From positions 62,001-126,000 of the forward strand of contig NZ_FXEG02000003.1 of NCBI RefSeq assembly GCF_900176255.2: 64,000 bases of DNA, read 5' to 3'. The translations under genes and the position numbers were made by a program. Position 1 is the first letter of the stretch. Each line of letters begins with the position of its first letter. This DNA comes from Mycobacterium ahvazicum. Its GTDB lineage: Bacteria > Actinomycetota > Actinomycetes > Mycobacteriales > Mycobacteriaceae. This document shows, piece by piece, positions 1-8,338 of the stretch. Below the pieces are notes generated by a model. The model was not told where the DNA came from. It was given only the letters and a program-made list of their open reading frames with translations, and did no database searches.

Positions 1-43
1 TCAAAATCGCGATCGACCCATCACGTTCAACCGTCACGCTCAT
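1..43 (-). CDS. N-terminus of a CoA-pathway enzyme, possibly enoyl-CoA hydratase (partial)
   Basis: Only the first 14 codons lie in the window, reading MSVTVERDGSIAIL. This resembles the first beta strand of enoyl-CoA hydratase/isomerase proteins, which often begin with a short V-x-V-E-R-D-G-x-I segment, but 14 residues cannot prove the family. The ATG overlaps the TGA stop of the upstream TetR gene as ATGA, so the two genes are probably translationally coupled and co-transcribed. The gene would then come under the TetR operator at 702-727. Confidence 0.4.
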   Translation of the reverse strand, partial: MSVTVERDGSIAIL

Positions 44-693
44 GGTGTGCTCCCGTGTTTCTTCTTGGTGGATGCCTTGATCGGGGGTGTCAGCGTCAGC
101 ACGGCACGCACGGCGACGTCGAGCCGTTGCAACGCCGCGCCATCGGGCGGCTCCTGGCCTCGAATCACCAGCGCAGTGGGCAATTCGACGACGCAGGCGC
201 GAATGGCGGCTACCGCGCAGCGGTCCCGCCTGTTCCACATGCGTTCGCTGAGCTCGATGAGCAAACCGCCCAGCTCGTCATCGAGCCGACGCAGATCGTC
301 GGCCAATTCGCTGGGTAGATCACCGGATTCGAAGAGCTCGTCCCGGTGCACCGCGAGCAGGAATCGGGCTGAGAAGGGGTCCTGGCTGAAGAAGGTCGCG
401 GGACATCGGGCGGCCGAGACTACCGCGTCGACCACCGGCTCCCGCGCGGTACCGGACGACAATGCTTGCGCAACCGCGGCACGTTGGACGCTGAGATATC
501 TCTTCGCGGCGCGCAACCACACGTGACCCAGCAACCCCGCGCGCGATCCAAATGCGTGGTAGATCGCCCCATTCGATATCGACGTCGCGTCTGAAAGAGC
601 GCGGATGGTGACGGCACGAGGTCCGGATTCCGCGGCCAGGCGCTCGGCCATATCCATCAACTGGGACAGATCGAGCACCCTGGGGCGAGGCAT
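40..693 (-). CDS. TetR/AcrR family transcriptional regulator
   Basis: A 217-residue TetR-type repressor. The N-terminal helix-turn-helix spans about residues 10-55 (VTIRALSDATSISNGAIYHAF is the typical recognition region, followed by GSRAGLL). The rest is the all-helical ligand-binding and dimer domain, whose ligand cannot be read from sequence. I chose the ATG at 693 because homologues begin just before the first helix. The longer frame upstream runs through a perfect palindrome at 702-727 that looks like this protein's own operator. It overlaps the next gene by ATGA, so it probably controls itself and that enzyme. A divergent gene begins at 834 and may share the control region. Confidence 0.9.
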   Translation of the reverse strand: MPRPRVLDLSQLMDMAERLAAESGPRAVTIRALSDATSISNGAIYHAFGSRAGLLGHVWLRAAKRYLSVQRAAVAQALSSGTAREPVVDAVVSAARCPATFFSQDPFSARFLLAVHRDELFESGDLPSELADDLRRLDDELGGLLIELSERMWNRRDRCAVAAIRACVVELPTALVIRGQEPPDGAALQRLDVAVRAVLTLTPPIKASTKKKHGSTP

Positions 694-701
694 GTCGACA
701 C

Positions 702-727
702 CATAACAGAGCGACTGCTCTGTTATG
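702..727. promoter_or_regulatory. Perfect inverted repeat, probable TetR operator
   Basis: Two perfect 11-base arms, CATAACAGAGC (702-712) and GCTCTGTTATG (717-727), flank a 4-base spacer. The element ends 9 bases before the tetR start codon and lies between two divergent genes. Perfect dyads of this size next to a tetR gene are the usual autoregulatory operator. Binding is inferred, not shown. Confidence 0.75.
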
Positions 728-833
728 TCGGCCCCCCGGCGACGTGAACGTGAAGTGTCTCCGCGGTGACGGTTGGGCATGACGTCTGGCGATTCGACGC
801 GCCGGGGTGTTCGGTGCAGGCTATGAATCAACG

Positions 834-1133
834 GTGAGCACCCACCATGTGAACCTGACCCAGCAGGAAAGCTCGTTGATCGCCGAGAGTCATCCCGAGT
901 CACTCAAGCGGATGGACGAGCAGTCGCTGAAGGAATTGCAGAGCCGGCTCAGGCAGGCGCGCGAGAAGAATTTCAGCTTGTTGCGGCGTCAGGGTGCGGC
1001 TCGGGTGGAGGCCGAAGGCGCCCGTGGCGCCGCGCAGCCGGCCAACGAAAAGCGCGGCGAAAAGGTGGAGATCTTCGACGAGGCACTGGCTCGGGTGAGC
1101 CAGCGCTTGGGTGCCATCGGCGACGCCGAATAG
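834..1133 (+). CDS. Small charged helical protein of unknown function
   Basis: A 99-residue protein with no recognised domain. Most of it is predicted alpha helix rich in Lys, Arg, Glu and Gln (for example SLKELQSRLRQAREKNFSLL), so a coiled coil over about residues 25-60 is likely. There is no signal peptide, membrane segment or cysteine. I prefer the GTG at 834, giving VSTHHVNLTQQ; an ATG at 807 is an alternative with no clear ribosome binding site. It is divergent from the TetR gene and may share its operator. I do not recognise a function; the reading frame and composition look like a genuine conserved mycobacterial gene. Confidence 0.7.
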   Translation: MSTHHVNLTQQESSLIAESHPESLKRMDEQSLKELQSRLRQAREKNFSLLRRQGAARVEAEGARGAAQPANEKRGEKVEIFDEALARVSQRLGAIGDAE

Positions 1134-1211
1134 CGATAACGCCGGCACGGGAAGGCCGGCGGCAGCATGCGCGTTGAACCGCACAGTGCCGGCCTGCCTT
1201 AGGAGACCTCG

Positions 1212-1973
1212 ATGGGACTGCTCGACCACAAGACCGCCGTCGTTACCGGCGCCAATTCGGGTATCGGCCTGGCCACCGCCGAGCGTTTCATCGCCGAAGG
1301 TGCCGACCGAGTGTTCATCACAGGTCGGCGGCAAGCCGAATTAGATTCCGCGGCACTGCAACTGGGGTCCCGCGCCACCGCGGTGTGCGGCGACGTCGGA
1401 AAGCCCGAGGACCTCGACCGGCTCTACGCCAAGGTCGAGGAGGCCGGCAGGGGTCTGGACATCCTGATGGCCAATGCCGGGTCCACCAGGGTCTCTCGCC
1501 TCGGTGAGATCACCGATGAGGATCTCGACACGCTGTTGACGACGAACGTCAAAGGCGTCGTCTACACGGTCCAAAAGGCGCTGCCGCTACTCAATGACAA
1601 CGCTTCGATCATTTTGACCGGGTCCACCACCGCCGACCGCGGCCGCCCGGGGCTCAGCATCTACGCCGCCACCAAGGCAGCCGTGCGGTCGTTTGCCCGC
1701 ACCTGGGCCGGCGAACTCGCTGACCGCAAAATTCGGGTCAATGTCCTGGTCGCCGGCTCCACCGCCACCCCGGGCAGCGACGCACTGGCGGCTCAAACCA
1801 ACCCGAACGCGTCGATCGAAGAGTTTCGCGCCGGCCGCGTCGCCACGATCCCGTTGGGACGCTTCGCCGACCCCGTCGAAATCGCCCATGCCGCGGTCTT
1901 TCTCGCCAGCGACCTGTCGAGCTTTACCACCGGGTCGACGCTGACCGCCGACGGGGGATTCAACCAGGTCTGA
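1212..1973 (+). CDS. SDR family NAD(P)-dependent oxidoreductase
   Basis: A classical short-chain dehydrogenase/reductase of 253 residues. It has the cofactor motif TGANSGIG (residues 12-19), the structural NAG (88-90), catalytic Ser138 and the Y151-A-A-T-K155 pair. A strong ribosome binding site, AGGAG at 1201-1205, fixes the ATG start. The C-terminal stretch FTTGSTLTADGGF is the usual SDR substrate-loop end. The substrate is unknown; SDRs act on secondary alcohols or ketones. It stands alone on the plus strand after the small helical protein, so context adds little. Confidence 0.92.
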   Translation: MGLLDHKTAVVTGANSGIGLATAERFIAEGADRVFITGRRQAELDSAALQLGSRATAVCGDVGKPEDLDRLYAKVEEAGRGLDILMANAGSTRVSRLGEITDEDLDTLLTTNVKGVVYTVQKALPLLNDNASIILTGSTTADRGRPGLSIYAATKAAVRSFARTWAGELADRKIRVNVLVAGSTATPGSDALAAQTNPNASIEEFRAGRVATIPLGRFADPVEIAHAAVFLASDLSSFTTGSTLTADGGFNQV

Positions 1974-2244
1974 CTTGGCTGGCGATTCGGCTTCGGTAGC
2001 GGCCTGCCCGTTTGCCGGGGTGCGCACTGACGGACATGGAGCTGCGCATAGACCTACAGTCGTTGTTTGCACGATTTCTCGGGCCGGACCGGGCCGGGGC
2101 CCGACGGCTTCCTGAGGTCAACGCCGGGCGCCCGACACTCGGCAGCGGCTGGCACAGCACGACCTCAGTTTCGCTAACCTGGTCGAAGACGGTCGGGCCG
2201 TCGCCCCTCTTTGCCGAAGTATAAAAGGATGCTTTCGCGGGAGA

Positions 2245-4557
2245 TTGCGTGCTCAACGAGACCTTGAGCATCTCGCCCTTGTGACGAACGAGGTGCGGAT
2301 TCCGCGACTGGCAGGGGAGGGCCACCAGATCGACGATCTCGTTCCGGTCGGAACACCCATCGACCTCGAAAACTGTGCTCGCGAGCCGATCCACATCCCG
2401 GGCAGCATCCAGCCGCGCGGGGTGCTCGCCGTGGTCCACGAGCCGGCTTTCGAGGTGCGTCAGGTCAGCGCCAATGTCGGCGAGCTGCTCGGTCGTCCCG
2501 CCGACGCCGTCCTCGGTCGGCATCTGTCGGCACTGGTCGGCCACCAACAGGCCGGGCGCATCGAGCAGGTGGCCTCGAGCTACGGCAGCCTGCGCCAGCA
2601 CAACCCGCTCGAATGCATGATCGACGTGGCCGGTGAGCGGCGAGCATTCGACGCCATCCTGCATCGCGAGCCGGGCGGGGTGCTCCTGGTGGAGCTCGAG
2701 ATCGCCTACGGCGAGCGGCCGTTCTCCTTCCCGAACACCTATCAGGCGGTGCGCGGCGCGGTGGAGGAGCTGAACCGGGCCTCCACCCTGACAGAGCTGT
2801 ACGCCACCGCCGCGCGGGCCGTCCGCGATCTGACCGGCTTCGACCGGGTGATGGTGTACCGCTACGACGAGGAGTACAACGGCGAGGTCGTCGCCGAATC
2901 GAAGCGCGACGACCTCAATTCCTTTCTGGGACTGCACTATCCGTCCACCGACATCCCCGCGCAGGCGCGCGCGCTCTACGAGAAGAACTGGATTCGGCTC
3001 ATCTCCGACGTCGACTACGCGCCGACGCCGCTGCTGCCGAGTGTCGACCCGGATAGCGGCACGCCGCTGGACCTCACCTACGCGACGCTGCGCAGCGTCT
3101 CGCCCATCCACGTCGAGTACCTGCAGAACATGGGCGTGCACGCGTCGATGTCGATCTCGCTGCTGCGCCAGGGCCGGCTGTGGGGGCTCATCGCCTGCCA
3201 TCACTACGCCGGCCCTCATCTGCCGCCGTTCGGCACCCGGGCGGCGGCGGAGTTCCTCGGCTCGACCCTGTCGTTGCGACTTGTCGACCGGTTCGAGGAC
3301 GAACAGCTACACCATCGACTGGCCGCCCAAGCGGTGCTGGGCAAGCTGACCGCCGCCACGCTCGACGACCGCGAATCACTGACGGCGGCGTTGCTCGGGG
3401 CGCCCGATCTGCTCGACCTGGTGCCCGCCGAAGGCGTCGTGGTCAACATCCAGGGCGATCACCAAACCCTAGGGTCGGTTCCGCCGCCGCGGGTGGTGGC
3501 CGCGGTCATCGACTGGGCACGCGGCGCCGACGACGAGATCGCCGGCAGCGAATGCCTTTCGAGCGAGCTCCCCGACCTCGACCTCGACCCGCAGTCGGCC
3601 GCCGGCGCGCTCGTGATCAACCTGCCCGACGGCCAGTACGCCGTCTGGTTCCGCCGCGAGGTGCTGCGCTCGGTCGACTGGGGCGGCGACCCGCACAACA
3701 AGACCATCGCGGTCGGCGAGGGCGACGGCGTGCGGCTCAGCCCGCGCAAGTCGTTCGACCGGTGGCGCGAGGTCGTCCATCAACGCAGCGAACCGTGGAC
3801 ACCCAGTGAGTGCGAGTCCGCTGAGTCGTTGCGACGCCACCTGGTGGAGTCGCTGTACCGTCGCACCCGGGGCGCGCTGCGCATGGCCGAGATGGTGCAG
3901 CGCAGCCTGCTGCCCGAGTCGATACCCGAGCTCGAAAGTTGGCGGCTGTCAGCGTATTACGAGCCAGCGGCGGGCGGCAACGTGGGCGGGGACTGGTACG
4001 ACGCATTCGAGCTGCGCGACGGCCGCCTGATCCTGCTGATCGGCGACGTCGCCGGGCACGGCATCACCGCGGCCGGCACGATGGCGCAGTTGCGCAACGC
4101 GTTGCGGGCGCAATTGTTCGCCGGGGCGACGCCGGCCGAGGCGCTCACCCAGCTCAACGAATTCTGTGTGCACATGCTGCCCGGCGCCTTCGCCACCGTC
4201 GTCGCCGTGCGGGTCGACCTCGGCTCGGGCCTGGTGCAGGCCGCGTGTGCGGGCCACCTGATCCCGTACCTGACCCACCCGGCGACAGTCCTTGCGCCCA
4301 TCGAACTTTCGCCGCCGATCGGCATCCGCGGCGTGACGTACGTACCGAGCGAATTCACCGTCGAGCCCGGCAACCGGTTGGTCATGTACTCCGACGGCCT
4401 GGTGGAACGGCGAGGTGAGGTGATCGACGAGGGTCTGGACCGTCTCGCCGAGACCTTGAGCCGCGCGGCCGATGCCCCGGCATCCAGCATCTGGACCGCG
4501 ATGGACTCGGGCAATATCGACGACGACGTCACGATCGTCGCCCTCCGGCGCCCCTGA
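2245..4557 (+). CDS. bphP: Bacteriophytochrome with PP2C/SpoIIE phosphatase output
   Basis: A 770-residue red/far-red photoreceptor. The PAS-like N-terminus holds the biliverdin-binding cysteine context ENCAREPIHIPGS (Cys44). The GAF domain carries PSTDIP (233-238, the PASDIP motif), the chromophore His289 (SPIHVEYLQNMG) and ACHH near 318. The PHY domain has the tongue motif PRKSF near 500. The usual histidine kinase is replaced by a PPM/SpoIIE-type Ser/Thr phosphatase (about 555-770) with GGDWYDAF, GDVAGHG, YSDGLVE and DDDVTIVAL, so the metal aspartates are present. Such phosphatases often act on anti-anti-sigma factors; no such partner lies adjacent. The start is uncertain: TTG at 2245 or GTG at 2281. 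The convergent neighbour makes the chromophore. Confidence 0.92.
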   Translation: MRAQRDLEHLALVTNEVRIPRLAGEGHQIDDLVPVGTPIDLENCAREPIHIPGSIQPRGVLAVVHEPAFEVRQVSANVGELLGRPADAVLGRHLSALVGHQQAGRIEQVASSYGSLRQHNPLECMIDVAGERRAFDAILHREPGGVLLVELEIAYGERPFSFPNTYQAVRGAVEELNRASTLTELYATAARAVRDLTGFDRVMVYRYDEEYNGEVVAESKRDDLNSFLGLHYPSTDIPAQARALYEKNWIRLISDVDYAPTPLLPSVDPDSGTPLDLTYATLRSVSPIHVEYLQNMGVHASMSISLLRQGRLWGLIACHHYAGPHLPPFGTRAAAEFLGSTLSLRLVDRFEDEQLHHRLAAQAVLGKLTAATLDDRESLTAALLGAPDLLDLVPAEGVVVNIQGDHQTLGSVPPPRVVAAVIDWARGADDEIAGSECLSSELPDLDLDPQSAAGALVINLPDGQYAVWFRREVLRSVDWGGDPHNKTIAVGEGDGVRLSPRKSFDRWREVVHQRSEPWTPSECESAESLRRHLVESLYRRTRGALRMAEMVQRSLLPESIPELESWRLSAYYEPAAGGNVGGDWYDAFELRDGRLILLIGDVAGHGITAAGTMAQLRNALRAQLFAGATPAEALTQLNEFCVHMLPGAFATVVAVRVDLGSGLVQAACAGHLIPYLTHPATVLAPIELSPPIGIRGVTYVPSEFTVEPGNRLVMYSDGLVERRGEVIDEGLDRLAETLSRAADAPASSIWTAMDSGNIDDDVTIVALRRP

Positions 4558-4570
4558 ACTTTCGCGGTGA

Positions 4571-5221
4571 CTACTGCTGATAGGCCGGCAGATTGTCCGA
4601 CAGTTCGTCGAACACCGCCTGATTGAGGCCGAACGCGACCTTGACTTCCTCGACCGCACGACGAACCGCGTCGGGACCGAGGCGCAGCGCGTCAAGGCGA
4701 GCCCGATAGCGGTCTTTGAAAGGCTTGGGCCGCATCGGGAATCGATACATTGCCAGCCCGGCACCGCCGAGCGAGAACGTGCGGTCAAGAATCCTACCGA
4801 TGGCCTGGCCGCCGGAGAGGTCCCCGAGATAGCGGGTGTAGTGGTGGGCTACCAGCGCCCCGCCCCACGAGGCTCCCTGAATTCGCTCGCGGTAGGCCTG
4901 GGCGGCGGGCGATTGGATCTCGTTGCCGCCGTTTGGTTTCCAGTGTTCGAGGTCTGCATCGATGGCCGGCAGGCGTTCCAGCATCGGGTCGTATACCGCA
5001 GCCACCATCGGATCGTCGCGACGGCTGCGGACGGCATCCTCCAAGGCGGCATAAACCACGCGCAGCCGAAGCAGGTAATCGGCGTAGCCGTGATTGTTGA
5101 CCCGTCCCGCCAGCAACTCGGTCACGAACGGCGACTGCTCGGCCCGGGCGTGCTCTTCGGCCGAGCCTTCCTTCATCGCGACGGAAAGCGGCCGGCCCGT
5201 CTCGGCGACGCTCACCGGCAT
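4571..5221 (-). CDS. bphO: Biliverdin-producing heme oxygenase
   Basis: A 216-residue heme oxygenase that opens heme to biliverdin IX-alpha, CO and iron. The proximal ligand is His24 in EEHARAE, and the distal-helix signature RYLGDLSGGQ (130-139) is intact. Length fits bacterial HO-1-type enzymes. A GAGGAG ribosome binding site lies just upstream of the ATG at 5221. It converges on the phytochrome gene with only 13 bases between the stops, so it is not in the same operon, yet the pairing is the classical BphP-BphO linkage: it supplies the phytochrome's chromophore. It could also help recover iron from heme. Confidence 0.93.
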   Translation of the reverse strand: MPVSVAETGRPLSVAMKEGSAEEHARAEQSPFVTELLAGRVNNHGYADYLLRLRVVYAALEDAVRSRRDDPMVAAVYDPMLERLPAIDADLEHWKPNGGNEIQSPAAQAYRERIQGASWGGALVAHHYTRYLGDLSGGQAIGRILDRTFSLGGAGLAMYRFPMRPKPFKDRYRARLDALRLGPDAVRRAVEEVKVAFGLNQAVFDELSDNLPAYQQ

Positions 5222-5366
5222 TGCGTGCTCTCCTCGATGTAGCCCGCCCCATTCATCGTCTTGGATGCTACCGAGCCACCACCCGCGGTGGGAGGCTGAT
5301 CCTTATTGGCCGAGGTGTATCTCGCGCGTGACCTGATCGCGACTGCGGCAATGGACGCTCGTCACC

Positions 5367-5651
5367 ATGGTGGTTCTGGTGCTGGTCGGTGCGCTTGCGA
5401 CGGCGACATCGCTCGGCTATTACCTGGGCCGTCGCGCCAGCTCGTCGCCGCCGACCTGGAGACAGCGCACCAGTCGGTTCGCGATGGGCAGGCTCGCGCT
5501 GAGTTTCGTGGTGCTGGTGGCTGCCCGGCGCATCCGGCAAACCGCCCGGACGCACCGCCCGTTCCGCCCCGCAGACCTGAAATCGGTTGAGCCGGTTGAA
5601 CTTCTGCGCTGGAGTGTGGCGCTGGTCTTGAGGCGAGCAAGGCTGGTGTGA
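5367..5651 (+). CDS. Small predicted membrane protein
   Basis: A 94-residue product beginning MVVLVLVGALATATSLGYYL, a clear hydrophobic helix followed by basic residues (GRR), so it probably anchors with its C-terminus in the cytoplasm. A second hydrophobic patch (LALSFVVLVAA) occurs around residues 43-53. No family is recognised. An alternative frame at 5306-5590 overlaps it but has poor composition. It lies between the heme oxygenase and an SDR on the plus strand. The coding call rests on composition only. Confidence 0.5.
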   Translation: MVVLVLVGALATATSLGYYLGRRASSSPPTWRQRTSRFAMGRLALSFVVLVAARRIRQTARTHRPFRPADLKSVEPVELLRWSVALVLRRARLV

Positions 5652-5708
5652 CGCGGCTGGGAACCCCTGGTGGGATGCGCGACCGCGAGAGTTGATTTGC
5701 TAGTCGCC

Positions 5709-6449
5709 ATGACAACACTGCAAGGCAAGATCGCGTTCGTCACCGGTGCATCGTCGGGCCTGGGCGCCGAAACAGCCAAGCTGCTTTCCCGTCAGGGCGC
5801 GACGATTTTCGGCATAGGGCGGGATACCGCACGCTTGGCCGAGGTTTTCGCCGACATCGAGCGTGGTTCCTTCGCATCGGTGGACGTCGGCTCGGCGCCG
5901 GCCTGCAAGGACGCCGTCGAGCAGTGTGTCCGCGAGTTCGGCGGTCTCGACGTCCTGATCAACATCGCCGGCAAACACCAGATGCGCCGGACGGAGTCGA
6001 TGAGCGACGACGACTGGACCGAGGACCTCGCGGTCAATCTGAACGGTCCGTTCTATCTGTGCCGGGCCGCGCTGCCTCAGCTGCTGGAACGGGGCGGCAA
6101 CATCGTCAACGTCGCGTCCATTGCGGGTGTCGAAGGGCAGGCCTATTCGGCCGGCTACTGCGCGGCCAAGCATGGACTTATCGGGCTGACCCGGGCATTG
6201 GCGGTGGAGTACACCGCGGACCGCTTGCGCGTCAACGCGGTATGCCCGGGCGGCATGCTCACTCCGCAAATCGAACAGTTCACCGCGCCGGAGAATCCGA
6301 ACTACGACCTGATCATGCGCACGGCCTCGCCACGCGGCATGATGCAGCCCCTCGACGTCGCGAATGTGATCGCGTTCCTGGCCAGCGACGCCGCGGTGGC
6401 CGTTCATGGCGCCGTCTACCGTGTCGACAATGGCAAGGGCGCCGGGTAG
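5709..6449 (+). CDS. SDR family oxidoreductase
   Basis: A 246-residue classical SDR. Visible motifs are TGASSGLG (12-19), NIAG (85-88, in place of NNAG), Ser137 and Y150-C-A-A-K154. The ATG at 5709 is preferred over one 13 codons upstream because MTTLQGKIAFVTG places the first beta strand as in family members. Substrate unknown. A perfect hairpin just after the stop (6455-6469) probably ends transcription from this gene and from the convergent cyclase gene. Confidence 0.9.
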   Translation: MTTLQGKIAFVTGASSGLGAETAKLLSRQGATIFGIGRDTARLAEVFADIERGSFASVDVGSAPACKDAVEQCVREFGGLDVLINIAGKHQMRRTESMSDDDWTEDLAVNLNGPFYLCRAALPQLLERGGNIVNVASIAGVEGQAYSAGYCAAKHGLIGLTRALAVEYTADRLRVNAVCPGGMLTPQIEQFTAPENPNYDLIMRTASPRGMMQPLDVANVIAFLASDAAVAVHGAVYRVDNGKGAG

Positions 6450-6454
6450 CTTAG

Positions 6455-6469
6455 CCGAACGCCGTTCGG
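6455..6469. terminator. Hairpin between convergent genes, possible bidirectional terminator
   Basis: CCGAAC, a 3-base loop (GCC) and GTTCGG form a perfect 6-bp stem within the 43-base gap between two convergent genes. There is no T-run, which is common for mycobacterial candidate terminators, so the function is inferred from position. Confidence 0.5.
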
Positions 6470-6492
6470 GGCCAAGCAAAGTCAGCGCCTGA

Positions 6493-7604
6493 TCAGACCT
6501 CCTCGGCCCGCCCCCGCGAGTTCGCGTTGGACTTCTTCTCTTCGTACATCAACTCGTCGGCCTGGGTCAGCAACGCGTCCACGGTGGTGGTGGGCCCGTC
6601 GGCGAACGCGCGCACCAGGCCGACGCTGGCCGAAAGACGATAGGGCCGTCCGCTCGTCTCGTTGAAGGCCCGAAATGCCTGGGACACTCGGTCCCGCAGC
6701 GTCGAGGTGTCGCTTGCGCTTTCGGTGACCATGATGCAGAACTCATCACCGCCCAAGCGGGCGAGGATGTCGGACTCGGACAGTGTTTCGCCCAGCACAT
6801 CGGCGACATCTTTGATCAGCATGTCGCCGACCTCGTGGCCGTATTCGTCGTTGACTCGTTTGAGCCCGTCGACGTCGAGGAACGCGAGCACGCTGTCGTG
6901 GCCGAGGTAGTGCGCCCCGCGGAGCTTTTGCGCGGCCAACAGGTAGAAACCACGACGGTTGGTGAGCCCGGTCATTTCGTCGGTCACCGAGAGCTGGCGA
7001 ATCTCCTCGTTGGCCTGCTCGAGCGCGGCGGTGCGGTCGCGAACCCGCTGTTCCAGCTCGGAGTAGACCTGGATGTTCTCCATCGCGATCGAGATCGAGT
7101 CGGCCAGCGCCTGCAGTAAGCGGACCTCTTGTTCGGTCGGCTGATGTTCCTCGGCCCAGTAATTGCCGATCGCGCCGATCGGGTCGCGCCGGCGGATCGG
7201 AACCATCACCAGGCTCTGACGAATGTGGGGCGGTAGAGGTCGTGCGGGATGCGCGAGTCCAGATAGATGTTCGGGATGATCACCGCATCGCGATGAAGCA
7301 TCGCCCATCCGCTGATGCACGAGGTCATCGGAAAGCGCAGGCCCTTCCACAGCGGGCCGATCGCGTTCTCTTCGGCGTAAAAGCACTTGCCGTTATCGCG
7401 CAGTACCAATGTGGCGCCGTCACAGCTGGTGAGTTCGCGCGCCGACGACGAGACGAGCTGCTGGATGTCGGCCTGGCTACGCGCCAACGAGAGGTCCTGG
7501 ACGGCCTGCAACAGGCGCTCCATGCGTTCGAGGTACTCGGCATCGCCGAATCGGGGCGATCGCGCAGCGGTTGGCGGCGGCCCGGACAGGAACACTGGTT
7601 CCAT
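6493..7604 (-). pseudogene. GAF-GGDEF diguanylate cyclase interrupted by a frameshift
   Basis: Two overlapping minus-strand frames make one gene. The first (ATG 7604, GGAGG upstream) encodes a GAF domain ending ...LYRPTFVRAW. The second, in the next frame, resumes with SLVMVPIRRRDPIGAI, finishes the GAF domain, crosses a coiled-coil linker (LEQRVRDRTAALEQANEEI) and encodes a GGDEF domain with intact RLGGDEF. The frames join near 7215-7222, where one base appears to be missing. The inhibitory RxxD site is absent: the Arg position before ESDILARLGGDEF is Ser. An intact protein would make cyclic di-GMP under control of a GAF ligand. Whether the shift is real or a sequence error cannot be told here. 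Confidence 0.85.
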
Positions 7605-7904
7605 GTCCACCTCCGAGCGAACAGGCCGTAACTACCCCCACGGCTCCACAAGTGGTCGCCAACATTAACATTCACCGGTCGTCTCGCCGCGCTGATTTTG
7701 CCAATAACGTGTGTTCGGCGACTCGTCCGCGCCCTGATGGCGGCCACTTTGATGTCGCAAAAGCGCCGGCGTTCGCGCATCTGAGCGGGATGTCGCGGCA
7801 CCATTCTTGGGCCGCGTCCCATTCAAGCCGGGATCGCGCCCGGACGAAATAAGTTGTCGGCATTTGTACAGGCATTGGATATGTCAACCGGGTAGCGTGC
7901 CCCC
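7605..7904. other. Intergenic region, no gene seen
   Basis: About 300 bases between the divergent cyclase gene and the small gene at 7905. Short reading frames here overlap each other and lack family features. It must hold both promoters, but I could not place a convincing -35/-10 pair. Confidence 0.5.
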
Positions 7905-8126
7905 ATGGCTTTCACAGTGACCTGGGCAGATGGCACCGAAATTACGTACGGTGACGAACTCCATTTCGACACCGATGGCGCGGTGCTCAAGATCGGGCCT
8001 TCCACGGGCAAGTGGACGTGGTACTTCTCGTCCCACCAGTGGGCACGCATCGAGCTTGATGATCCGCACACCGCGCTGCGACCCGAATTTCCTCCGGTGG
8101 TCGCCCACGCTCACCCCTCGGCCTGA
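7905..8126 (+). CDS. Small conserved-type hypothetical protein
   Basis: A 73-residue acidic protein starting MAFTVTWADGTEITYGDEL, with alternating hydrophobic residues suggesting a small beta-rich fold, several Trp residues (WTWYFSSHQW) and no cysteines, signal peptide or membrane segment. I do not recognise a family. Start is the ATG at 7905; no strong ribosome binding site is visible. It stands alone, divergent from the cyclase gene. Confidence 0.65.
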   Translation: MAFTVTWADGTEITYGDELHFDTDGAVLKIGPSTGKWTWYFSSHQWARIELDDPHTALRPEFPPVVAHAHPSA

Positions 8127-8338
8127 GCCGGACCTGCCCGCGGCAGGTGGCATACGCCGAACCGCGACGATCGGCGTGAACTGACCCGGCTGGTAGGGTC
8201 CGCCAGGATGCCAGGCTGCGCGCGGCCCATCCGTTTTGGCATTTTCTCCCTCGCGGGCGGCTGATCCGAGAGCTGGATTTCTGCGGCTTGCGACGCGCGG
8301 TGGCGGGTATCTCTCTATCCACCGAGAACGGAGACAGG

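Noticed and set aside
1141..1160. GCCGGC-8-GCCGGC hairpin after the small helical protein gene
   Set aside because: Short palindromic arms are expected by chance at this GC content, the loop is large and there is no T-run.
5306..5590. A plus-strand frame that begins like a kinase glycine-loop region (AEVYLARDL)
   Set aside because: Similarity covers only about nine residues, nothing kinase-like lies upstream in frame, and the rest is low-complexity; likely chance.
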